Below, piece by piece: positions 19,301-27,818 of a stretch of 64,000 nucleotides of DNA; within the stretch, counting starts at the first letter, position 1, and each line of letters starts with the position of its first letter. The position numbers and the translations under genes were made by a program. Source of the DNA: JADKIH01 sp031417555 (lineage in GTDB: Bacteria > Bacteroidota > Bacteroidia > AKYH767-A > 2013-40CM-41-45); NCBI GenBank assembly GCA_031417555.1, contig JANOVV010000028.1, forward strand, positions 95,863 through 159,862, written 5' to 3'. Under the pieces are notes generated by a model. The model did no database searches. It was not told where the DNA came from and saw only the letters and a program-made list of their open reading frames with translations.

Positions 19301-22300
19301 TAAAAGCAAATGATTCGGATCCCGACGGGAATTCAATAACTCAAAGTATTATAAGTCCTGCTGCATCAAACGGTACAGCGGTAGTTTCCGGAACAGGTAT
19401 TGTATATACTCCAAATTTTGGATTCATCGGTAAAGACACAGTAACTTATAAAATTTGTGACGGTGGTACACCTACATTATGTGATACAGCAATTTTAATT
19501 ATTACGATCAATGCCGGTCCACCTGTGGCAATAGTTAATAACAGCACCGTTAATTCAAATTCGTTTATAAATGTAAACGTACAGGCAAACGATACCTTAG
19601 CGGTAACGAGCTATTCTTATACTACATCGCTAATGCCGTTAATACTTCCGCCATCAAATGGAACGGCAATATTAGTCGGTAACAACATTCAATATACTCC
19701 AAATGCAAATTTCACAGGTGTTGATTCGCTTGTTTACCAATTATGTGACAATGGAAGTCCGGTCGCCTGCGATACTGCTATAATGTACATTACAGTTACA
19801 AACCAACCACCGGTTGCAAACAGGGATACAGTAACAACGAGTGCTTGTAACGCTATAATAGTTAGTGCAGTGAACAACGATACAGATCCTGAAAGTGGCA
19901 CATTGACAATCACGGCTGTTTCAGTTCCTATTCATGGTACTGCAGTAATATCAAATAACAAAGTAGTATACACACCAACTTCATCACCTGTTTATACCGG
20001 TCTCGATTCACTTACTTATACAATTTGCGATAATGGAAATCCGTCTCAATGTGTGGCTACAGGTAAAATTGTAATCACAATAAATTCTGTTAATCCGCCA
20101 AGTAATCCGCCGAATGCAGTAGACGATATTGATAGTACGTATATAAACCAGGATATATACCTCACTGTTTTAGCCAACGATTCCGATCCTGATCTTGATT
20201 CTATCCAGGTAGATTCAACTGCAACCGGACTTGTTTTACCATTACATGGAACAATTCACTATCAGCCAGGCAACCAGATTCGTTATGTGCCAAATACAGG
20301 CATAGCATTGCCTGATAGTTTTGAATATAAGGTTTGCGATATGCACAACAATGGAGCAGGGTGTATTAATATTATCGACGCATGTTCTGTAGCCATGGTC
20401 TATGTTAACACTTTAAATCGTCGACCTGCATCAAATGATAATTATGCTTATACAATTAATACTGTCGCTATCAGCAACCAGGTTGGACAAAACGATTATG
20501 AACCAGATGGCCAGCCAATGACATATACAGCTCTCAATGGACCTTCATTCGGAGGAATAGTTTTTAATTCCGATGGAACATATACTTATACGCCGGATGG
20601 ATTTTCTACGGGATTAATTACGATTGATTATACCGTGTGTGATGATGCTGCAATAACTTTATGTGATACATCCACATTATATATAACAGTGGACATAACA
20701 AATGTACCGCCGAACTTAGAGCAGGATACAGTGTATTGTGCCGGTATTACTCCGACCAATGGAGATGTATCAACCAATGACATGGATCCGAACGGTAATC
20801 TGGATCCGAACGGATTTACATTGCTGAGTGGTCCGAATAATGGTAGTATGACATTTAATACTGACGGAACTTTTACCTTCACTGCTGACACTGGATTTTT
20901 CGGAATTGATTATGTCTTTTATGAAGCATGTGATTTAGGTACTCCTTCTATGTGTTCTTCTTCAATGCTTGTTATTTATGTAATAAAAACAGCTCCGATA
21001 ACTGTTAATGAAAATGTGACTGTTTTTGAAGATAGCGTATTAACCGTTCCTGCTGTCACCGGTATTTTATCGAATGGAGATTTTGATCCTAATGGATTGA
21101 GTCTGTTTGTTGATATTTCACTTACTTTAAATCCAGTAAACGGAAATGCAGTAGTTTGGGATGACGGAAGGTTTACCTATACACCGTTCCCGGGTTTTAA
21201 CGGTTCTGATTTCTTTATCGTTGATGTATGCGATGATAGTTCATCACTTGCTTCTATTTGTTCTGTTGATACAATTTTTGTTACCGTTACCCCTTTTAAC
21301 GATCCTCCGATTCTTGATAATGAAAATATTTCAGTCAGTGAAGATACACCGTTCAACGGTGACTTAACCGACGCAGGTGATTCCGATCCTGATACGACAG
21401 CACTTACTGCCAATACGGTTCCTGTTGTTGATGTATCAAATGGTACACTTCTCGTTAATGCAAACGGAACATACACGTATACACCAGATCCCGATTACAA
21501 TGGAAGCGATTTGGCTGTGATAAATATTTGCGATGCAGGTACACCAATGCCGGCTAAGTGTAAAAATGATACTATATTCATTACGGTAACTCCATTTAAT
21601 GATCCGCCGGTTATTGATAATGAAACGATATCCACCAATGAAGACACATCGGTCAACGGTGATCTTACTGATGCAGGTGACTCTGATCCTGATGGAACTG
21701 CTCTTACTGCGAATACAGTTCCCGTAGTTGCACCAACGAATGGTTCTATTATCCTGAATGCAAACGGTACTTATACATATACGCCAAATCTAAATTTTAA
21801 TGGTACAGATATAGTTGTAGTTAGCATTTGTGATGCAGGTACACCGATGCCGGCCAAATGTGTAAACGATACCATCTTCATCACCGTCGATCCAATAAAT
21901 GATACACCTGTAATCGATAATGAAACGATCTATGTTGATGAGAATACAGTATTCAATGGTGATCTTACCAATGCAGGTGATTCCGATCCGGATACAACTG
22001 CTCTTATTGCAAATACAGTCCCGGTAATTGATGTAACAAATGGTGTCCTGGTTGTAAATGCAAATGGTTCATATACATATACACCAAATCTAAATTATAA
22101 TGGCCCTGATACTGCCGTAATAAACATCTGTGATGCAGGTACACCAATGCCGGCGATTTGTGTGAATGATACAATATTCATAACAGTAGCTCCATTTAAT
22201 GATCCGCCAGTAATTGATAACGAAAATATTTCAACGAACGAAGATACACCTGTTAACGGTGATTTGACCGATGCCGGAGATTTTGATCCTGATACTACTG

Positions 22301-25300
22301 CTCTAACAGCTAATACTGTTCCTGTTCTTGCACCAACCAATGGTTCTATCATTGTAAATTCAGACGGAACATATACCTATACACCAAATCTGAATTTCAA
22401 CGGTTCTGATATAGTAATTGTAAATATTTGTGATGGCGGTACTCCTGCACCGGATAGTTGTAAGAACGATACAATCTTCATTACCGTAAATCCTGTAAAC
22501 GATGCACCGGTATTAGATAATGAAACGATTTCTACCAATGAAGATACACCGGTTAATGGTGATTTGACCGATGCAGGTGATGCAGATATCGACACGACTG
22601 CCCTTACAGCGAATGTTATTCCTGTTCTTGCACCTGTAAACGGTATCCTGGTCATTAATGCAAACGGAACCTACACGTATACACCGAACTCAGACTTCAA
22701 CGGACTCGATACTGCAATAGTAAGCATCTGTGATGCAGGTACACCTTTGCCGGCTGCTTGTACTAATGATACCATATTCATTACCGTAAATCCTGTAAAT
22801 GATGCACCGGTATTAGATAATGAAACGGTTTCTACCAATGAAGATACACCGGTTAATGGTGATTTGACGGATGCCGGAGATATTGATCCCGATTCAACAT
22901 CTCTTACTGCCAATACAGTTCCTGTCGTTGCACCAACCAATGGTTCCATCATCGTGAATGCGAACGGAACTTACACCTATACACCGAATTTAAATTTCAA
23001 TGGTGCAGACATCGTTGTAATAAGTATCTGTGACGCAGGCACACCTTTACCGGCTGCTTGTACAAACGATACCATCTTCATTACAGTAGATCCCGTGAAT
23101 GATGCACCTGTACCGGACAATGAAACGATTTCTACCAATGAAGATATTCCTGTCAGTGGCGACCTTACTGATGCAGGCGATATCGATCCGGATACAACGG
23201 CGCTTACTGCCAATACAGTTCCTGTCGTTGCACCTACCAACGGTTCTATCATCGTAAATGCAAACGGAACATATACTTATACACCGAATCTTGATTTCAA
23301 CGGTACGGATATCGTTGTAGTAAGTATCTGTGATGCAGGTACACCTCTGCCTGCTGCTTGTACTAACGATACCATATTCATTACCGTAAATCCTGTGAAC
23401 GATGCACCGGTATTAGATAATGAAACGATTTCTACCAATGAAGATACACCGTTTAATGGTGATTTGACTGATGCTGGTGACATCGATCCCGATTCAACAG
23501 CACTTACTGCCAATACAGTTCCTGTCGTTGCACCAACCAATGGTTCAATCATCGTGAATGCGAACGGAACTTACACCTATACACCGAATTTAAATTTCAA
23601 TGGTGCAGACATCGTTGTAATAAGTATCTGTGACGCAGGTACCCCTTTACCGGCGGCATGTACAAATGATACCATTAACATAACAGTTACTCCTGTAAAT
23701 GATACTTCTGTAATTGTGAACGATACACTAGCAATGGTTCAAAACACTACATTTAATGGAAGTGTAATTAATGCTGATGATTTCGACCCTGATACTACTG
23801 CCTTAACAGCCAATACCGTCGCTGTTTTAAATCCGAATCACGGTGCTATTACAATTAATATCAATGGAACATATTCATATACTCCTGTATTAAATTATTT
23901 TGGACCAGATACTGCAATAATCTCTGTATGTGATTCAGGAAATCCTTTGCCGTCAATATGTGTAAATGATACACTATTTATGCAAATCTATCCATTTAAT
24001 ACTCCTCCTGTAATTGTGAACGATACAATTACCGTTATTGAAGACATTGCATATAGCGGAACAATATTAACAGCCGGAGATTACGATCCTGACAGTTTGG
24101 CTTTAATGGTTAATACAACTCCTGTTGTAGCGGCTACAAACGGTACGATTGTAATGAATGTGAATGGTACTTATACCTATACTCCAAATACAAATTTTAA
24201 TGGAAGCGATATTGCAGTGTATAATGTTTGCGATGCAGGTGCTCCTTTCCCTGAATGTGTGAATGATACTTTATTCATTACAGTTACTGCTGTAAATGAT
24301 ACTACTGTAATTGCTAATGATTTTATTAGTGTTAATGAAGATGATTCCGTAAGCTCTACTATATTAACTGCAGCTGATTTTGATCCTGATACTACTGTGA
24401 TTACTGTAAATATCGTTCCTCTTTCCGGTCCTTCAAACGGTTTGATTGTAATGAACGGAAACGGTAGTTATACTTATACACCTAATGCCGGATTTAATGG
24501 CCAGGAAATTATTGTCTTTAATGTCTGTGATGCCGGTAATCCGTTACCTTCTATCTGTGTAAATGATACATTATTCATCACAGTTAATCCGGTTAATGAT
24601 CCTCCTGTAATTTCGAACGATACAATCTCCACCGATGAAGATAACATCATTAGCGGAACAATTCTCACGGCAGGCGATTTCGACCCTGACTCAACAGCAC
24701 TCACTGTAAGTACAATTCCACTTTCAGGACCGGATAATGGAACCATCGTAATATTTGGAAATGGAACGTTTACTTACACTCCGGATCCTGAGTTCAATGG
24801 TATCGATACAATCGTCATTCAGGTTTGTGATGCTGGAAATCCATTGCCTTCCCTTTGTGTAAATGACACATTGATTGTTACTGTAAATGCAATTAACGAT
24901 GCACCGGTAGCAGTAAATGATAATGCAGCTGTTTGTTCGGGATCTACTATTCAAATCAATGCTCTTGTTAATGACAGCGATGTAGATTTGGATTCAATAT
25001 TTATTTCTTCAATAGTTCAGCCTGCAAACGGTACTGCAACTACAGATGGTTTAACAATATCCTACAATCCAAATCCGGGTTATCACGGAGCAGATTCTCT
25101 GGTATATACTGTTTGCGATAATTCACTTCCTCAAGGATGTTCTTCTGCAACCATTTATATTTCTGTCAATGGACCCGTTAGTTCCGGCATAATTGCCAAT
25201 GAAGTATTATGCTTTGGAGACAGTACAGGTTCTGTTACAACGTCAGCCTTCTTATTAGCGACATTTACATATCTATGGAATACCGGTGATGTGACTCCAA

Positions 25301-26808
25301 GCATCTTTAATGTTCCTGCAGGATTTTATTCTGTAACTATTACTGATTCACTTGGATGTTCTATCGTTGATACTGCTACAGTTTATCAACCACAATTATT
25401 AGTTGTTACTGGCAGTACAACGAATGCGCTTTGTTATAGTGATAGTTCCGGTTCTGTTAATATCAATGTTAACGGAGGAAGCCCGGCATTTACTTACCTA
25501 TGGAGCAATGGTGATACAACACAAAATCTGAATTCGGTTAATGCAAATACATATAATGTTACTGTTACCGATAATAACGGATGTACTTCCACCTACTCAG
25601 GAGTTGTTGCTCAGCCTTCCTCCGGTTTAAGTGCAAATGCAATAATCGGTACAGCTAATTGCCTCAACAATGTTCTTGGAAATATTGATCTGACTGTCAG
25701 CGGAGGAACCACAGGATATACATATTCATGGAATAATGGTCCGACAACTGAAGATATATCTGCTGCAACCGGTTCTTACACCGTCGTAGTTACGGATGCT
25801 AATTCTTGTACGAATTCTTCAACATTTATTATTAATGATAATTCAACATTAATCATTACACCGCTCGATTCTGTCAATTTCTGTCAGGGTGATAGTAGCC
25901 GGTTAAGTTCAGCAATTACTACAGGAACTTTCCAATGGCTTGCTAACGGAATAAATATTCCGGGGGCAAACGATAGTATTTATGTTGCATATCAAAGTGC
26001 TTCTTATACTATGACTCTTAACAATGCTTGTGGAATTTATACATCTAATGCCATTGACGTTGCAGCAAATGCCAAGCCGATTATGAGCATTAATGGTGGA
26101 ATGGTAATTTGTGAAGGCTCTACTACACAACTTAATGCTTCAGGAGCTAATACATATTCCTGGTTGCCGTCATCAGGTTTAGATGATGCGTCTATTGGTA
26201 ATCCTTTGGCTTCTCCGGTTCTTACAACAGATTATACTGTTACAGGAAATATTGCGGGTTGTGCATCTGATACGATTGTAACTGTCACCGTTAATCCATT
26301 ACCGGTAATTACTATTACATCAACTCCATTCGATTGCGAGAACGGTACGAATTTGCAGGCAACCGGTGGTGTCAGCTATAGTTGGTTGCCAAATGTTAAA
26401 TTAGATAATAATACTATTTCATCACCTGTTGCAGCTCCTATAAGAACAACTACCTATACAGTTACTGTAATCGATAGTTTATCATGCTCTAATACAGCTT
26501 CCATTACTATTGATTCTGATTGTGATGGTTTGACAATTCCAAATGGGATTACGCCTGATGGTGATGGTGTAAACGACTTTTTCCAAATCCTCGGATTGAG
26601 AAACTATGAAAATAATTCACTTCAAGTCTTTAACCGTTGGGGAAATCTGGTATACAAATCTAAACCATACCATAATGATTGGGATGGAAAATGTCTCGAA
26701 AAAGGAGTTGTATCAGGAGATAAACTGCCGGATGGAACCTACTATTATATACTAGAACTTGGCGATGGATTTGAAGGACGATCAGGATTTGTTGAAATCA
26801 GAAGATAA
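16390..26808 (+). CDS. Giant T9SS-secreted adhesin-like protein with cadherin/Big_9-like repeats and CHU_C end
   Basis: About 3472 residues if translation starts at ATG 16390, directly before the signal peptide (MKKFFLYFSAILMLLSFDAKA-type); ATG 16318 would add 24 non-signal residues. After the signal peptide comes a ~380-residue N-terminal domain with GGCHAVSVME and YESGHNIGG motifs, which I cannot assign. Then come CBM-like segments, Big_9/VCBS-type Ig modules (VLTNDND and YTP-F-G-D-YxxCD signatures), and from 21301 twelve modules of about 100 residues repeating every ~300 bp. These are followed by SprB-like repeats (LWSNGDTTQN), PKD/Ig-like modules and a CHU_C gliding-type C-terminal domain (ITPDGDGVNDFF, VFNRWGNLVY), i.e. 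T9SS type B. The PorP/SprF gene directly downstream suggests a SprB-SprF-like pair. An adhesion or gliding role is inferred. Confidence 0.9.
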   Translation: MKKFFLYFSAILMLLSFDAKAANETFTSGAFIINMGVTPQTVANGLKPYGLIYDLIKNNDVPIKWVIGQSKVKDGVDFTYNGNSYRGGTFIINSEYRSAAVNAKIAAWQAKGVVGVTTISPMTLNVTVTLQAVPNWAMDAQNGKIAIDFLIAAEIPASAYYFRTPATLNACDNLYVMPHADPKWSTHSNLYFWNKNNRGAIWGGCHAVSVMEGPSCVNPANPTQNLKFLTTGGMVPFGSHANGTPPYSYSNLSDPVFQFMGSEDAAHQGGSEQIYLPLKAGSTWNPSVKIGCYDPTQFDVPAKSNGPAVLTAYGYAFNDTTRGVVMYESGHNIGGTAPENVAAQRIFFNWSFIGASNKEPRVTYSNIPTKMNSNVLYPNFTASATSPVGLSVFTYKWSSTIGGVFTAPTSAVTNYTAPAVGTPTIAKIICKVTDNCGRYALTEFSVLFMPPPAAPVAVNDTIRFPNLCSASTQTINVLTNDNDINLDMTTTISFLGGGNHGTFTNNGGGSVTYTPGWLFQGSDTMRYQVCDSTALCHQATIVVTTGYTGPCAMTTYQRTDTARADTVQFQQGIAGPNSSLGYPDAINGSNSNTARWGSDNDSLILRLDNQISTGDTVQFRMAADNNNCIDFTLMGSLTSGGFVPGVNSLNGTIASSTQKIYNWYNFIVTGNTRYVKILVRNTACDNKIDLDAIRANYRYCTSNVPVANKDNATTAANVAITTNVKTNDTDPAGGALSVTIVDGPNNGTAGVNGAGNIVYTPDSAFFGADTLIYKVCNSSCLCDTAYVIYDVQTHPPCGAGVPSYYRNGNATSVPSSLGVTNPNGAIGIPDQVDGGNGQSAKINNVVNDYIVMDLTDTVYSGDTVVVRIAPDNNSANTIRVQANLTNAWGSPSTSTDFNLPAANGKIYSNYNLILTGNARYIRVIQITTTNNVDVDAVSYDYWYCGIMPNNPPVAIDDSVTTNVNRAVFNNVKANDSDPDGNSITQSIISPAASNGTAVVSGTGIVYTPNFGFIGKDTVTYKICDGGTPTLCDTAILIITINAGPPVAIVNNSTVNSNSFINVNVQANDTLAVTSYSYTTSLMPLILPPSNGTAILVGNNIQYTPNANFTGVDSLVYQLCDNGSPVACDTAIMYITVTNQPPVANRDTVTTSACNAIIVSAVNNDTDPESGTLTITAVSVPIHGTAVISNNKVVYTPTSSPVYTGLDSLTYTICDNGNPSQCVATGKIVITINSVNPPSNPPNAVDDIDSTYINQDIYLTVLANDSDPDLDSIQVDSTATGLVLPLHGTIHYQPGNQIRYVPNTGIALPDSFEYKVCDMHNNGAGCINIIDACSVAMVYVNTLNRRPASNDNYAYTINTVAISNQVGQNDYEPDGQPMTYTALNGPSFGGIVFNSDGTYTYTPDGFSTGLITIDYTVCDDAAITLCDTSTLYITVDITNVPPNLEQDTVYCAGITPTNGDVSTNDMDPNGNLDPNGFTLLSGPNNGSMTFNTDGTFTFTADTGFFGIDYVFYEACDLGTPSMCSSSMLVIYVIKTAPITVNENVTVFEDSVLTVPAVTGILSNGDFDPNGLSLFVDISLTLNPVNGNAVVWDDGRFTYTPFPGFNGSDFFIVDVCDDSSSLASICSVDTIFVTVTPFNDPPILDNENISVSEDTPFNGDLTDAGDSDPDTTALTANTVPVVDVSNGTLLVNANGTYTYTPDPDYNGSDLAVINICDAGTPMPAKCKNDTIFITVTPFNDPPVIDNETISTNEDTSVNGDLTDAGDSDPDGTALTANTVPVVAPTNGSIILNANGTYTYTPNLNFNGTDIVVVSICDAGTPMPAKCVNDTIFITVDPINDTPVIDNETIYVDENTVFNGDLTNAGDSDPDTTALIANTVPVIDVTNGVLVVNANGSYTYTPNLNYNGPDTAVINICDAGTPMPAICVNDTIFITVAPFNDPPVIDNENISTNEDTPVNGDLTDAGDFDPDTTALTANTVPVLAPTNGSIIVNSDGTYTYTPNLNFNGSDIVIVNICDGGTPAPDSCKNDTIFITVNPVNDAPVLDNETISTNEDTPVNGDLTDAGDADIDTTALTANVIPVLAPVNGILVINANGTYTYTPNSDFNGLDTAIVSICDAGTPLPAACTNDTIFITVNPVNDAPVLDNETVSTNEDTPVNGDLTDAGDIDPDSTSLTANTVPVVAPTNGSIIVNANGTYTYTPNLNFNGADIVVISICDAGTPLPAACTNDTIFITVDPVNDAPVPDNETISTNEDIPVSGDLTDAGDIDPDTTALTANTVPVVAPTNGSIIVNANGTYTYTPNLDFNGTDIVVVSICDAGTPLPAACTNDTIFITVNPVNDAPVLDNETISTNEDTPFNGDLTDAGDIDPDSTALTANTVPVVAPTNGSIIVNANGTYTYTPNLNFNGADIVVISICDAGTPLPAACTNDTINITVTPVNDTSVIVNDTLAMVQNTTFNGSVINADDFDPDTTALTANTVAVLNPNHGAITININGTYSYTPVLNYFGPDTAIISVCDSGNPLPSICVNDTLFMQIYPFNTPPVIVNDTITVIEDIAYSGTILTAGDYDPDSLALMVNTTPVVAATNGTIVMNVNGTYTYTPNTNFNGSDIAVYNVCDAGAPFPECVNDTLFITVTAVNDTTVIANDFISVNEDDSVSSTILTAADFDPDTTVITVNIVPLSGPSNGLIVMNGNGSYTYTPNAGFNGQEIIVFNVCDAGNPLPSICVNDTLFITVNPVNDPPVISNDTISTDEDNIISGTILTAGDFDPDSTALTVSTIPLSGPDNGTIVIFGNGTFTYTPDPEFNGIDTIVIQVCDAGNPLPSLCVNDTLIVTVNAINDAPVAVNDNAAVCSGSTIQINALVNDSDVDLDSIFISSIVQPANGTATTDGLTISYNPNPGYHGADSLVYTVCDNSLPQGCSSATIYISVNGPVSSGIIANEVLCFGDSTGSVTTSAFLLATFTYLWNTGDVTPSIFNVPAGFYSVTITDSLGCSIVDTATVYQPQLLVVTGSTTNALCYSDSSGSVNINVNGGSPAFTYLWSNGDTTQNLNSVNANTYNVTVTDNNGCTSTYSGVVAQPSSGLSANAIIGTANCLNNVLGNIDLTVSGGTTGYTYSWNNGPTTEDISAATGSYTVVVTDANSCTNSSTFIINDNSTLIITPLDSVNFCQGDSSRLSSAITTGTFQWLANGINIPGANDSIYVAYQSASYTMTLNNACGIYTSNAIDVAANAKPIMSINGGMVICEGSTTQLNASGANTYSWLPSSGLDDASIGNPLASPVLTTDYTVTGNIAGCASDTIVTVTVNPLPVITITSTPFDCENGTNLQATGGVSYSWLPNVKLDNNTISSPVAAPIRTTTYTVTVIDSLSCSNTASITIDSDCDGLTIPNGITPDGDGVNDFFQILGLRNYENNSLQVFNRWGNLVYKSKPYHNDWDGKCLEKGVVSGDKLPDGTYYYILELGDGFEGRSGFVEIRR
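21301..24897 (+). repeat. Twelve ~300-bp coding repeats (Ig/cadherin-like modules)
   Basis: Units begin near 21301, 21601, 21901, 22201, 22501, 22801, 23101, 23401, 23701, 24001, 24298 and 24598. The spacing is exactly 300 bp for most. Each encodes NDxPVIDNETISTNEDTP, then GDLTDAGD-DPD, NGTYTYTPNLNFNG and ICDAGTP. Units at 22801 and 23401 are nearly identical over long stretches (118 of 120 bases for 22921-23040 against 23521-23640), indicating recent duplication or gene conversion. Confidence 0.9.
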
Positions 26809-26853
26809 TTAAATTAATTTTTGAATAATACAGTTGAAATAAACAATAAGAAA

Positions 26854-27801
26854 ATGAATAAGGTTCAAATAAAAAAAGTAAGAGGGAAAATGGCCGTAAG
26901 CCTTTTTGCTTTCATGCTCGTGCTAAGCCTCAAGGCTAATGCGCAGTTCGACCCTATGTTCACGCAGTACATGAATAATGAAATGTTTATTAATCCCGCA
27001 TATGCAGGAACCAGAAAAGTACTCGCTACTACATTATTATACCGCAATCAGTGGGTAGGAATTACAGGATCTCCAAAAACACAAACATTTTCTTTGCATT
27101 CTCCTTTCGGTAAAAAAAATGGTATCGGAGTTTCTGTAATGAATGAAAGCATTGGAATAACAAATATCTTAAGATTTAATGGCGATTACTCTTATAGGAT
27201 CAGAACAAGTTCAAGAGGACAATTATCATTCGGCTTATCGGGTGGTTTAATTCAATACCATCAGAATTACAATGAATTAGTATTAATTAATCCAAATGAT
27301 CATCTCTTTAATTCGAACATTCCGAATGCCATTGCTCCAAATGCCGGCTTTGGTATGTTTTATTATACAAATAAATTCTATGTCGGTTTTTCTATACCAC
27401 GTATGATAAAGAATTCATTCAAGTCGGATGGTATAAAAAATTCTGCATCGCCAAATGATTGGCATTATTTTCTGACATCAGCAGTTGTATTGGATGTTTC
27501 AAGAGATGTAAAATTGAAACCTTCTATACAAATTAAGCAGGTGGCAGGCGCGCCATTACAAGGGGAGCTTGCTATTCATTCATTGTTCAGTAATGTTTGG
27601 TGGTTAGGTGTTTCCTATCGTAGCGGAGATGCAATATCTGTGATAACGGGATTTCAGTTTTCAAATCAATTACGGATTTTCTATTCTTACGATTATGCAC
27701 TTACGACACTCCAAAATTATTCAACAGGTTCTCACGAAATAGTATTAAGCTATGATTTTGTATATAGAAAAAACAGAATTTCATCACCTCGATTATTTTA
27801 A
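26854..27801 (+). CDS. PorP/SprF family type IX secretion membrane protein
   Basis: Outer-membrane protein of the PorP/SprF family, which helps deliver or anchor T9SS substrates. With the ATG at 26854 it has 315 residues; a TTG frame at 26821 would add 11 residues before the signal peptide and is less likely. Features are a signal peptide ending LKANAQ, then the family hallmark FDPMFTQYM-N-FINPAYAG, RNQWVG-TGSP and PFGKKNGIG, and a beta-rich remainder ending in a typical strand (YDFVYRKN). It lies 45 bp after the CHU_C-type giant protein and 17 bp before an OmpA-family gene. In Flavobacterium johnsoniae, sprF follows sprB and is needed for SprB secretion, so the giant protein is the probable client. 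Confidence 0.92.
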   Translation: MNKVQIKKVRGKMAVSLFAFMLVLSLKANAQFDPMFTQYMNNEMFINPAYAGTRKVLATTLLYRNQWVGITGSPKTQTFSLHSPFGKKNGIGVSVMNESIGITNILRFNGDYSYRIRTSSRGQLSFGLSGGLIQYHQNYNELVLINPNDHLFNSNIPNAIAPNAGFGMFYYTNKFYVGFSIPRMIKNSFKSDGIKNSASPNDWHYFLTSAVVLDVSRDVKLKPSIQIKQVAGAPLQGELAIHSLFSNVWWLGVSYRSGDAISVITGFQFSNQLRIFYSYDYALTTLQNYSTGSHEIVLSYDFVYRKNRISSPRLF

Positions 27802-27818
27802 ATTAATCCAACAATAAT

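Noticed and set aside
21177..24746. Series of ~90-codon minus-strand frames spaced 300 bp
   Set aside because: Antisense shadows of the 300-bp coding repeats of the giant adhesin.
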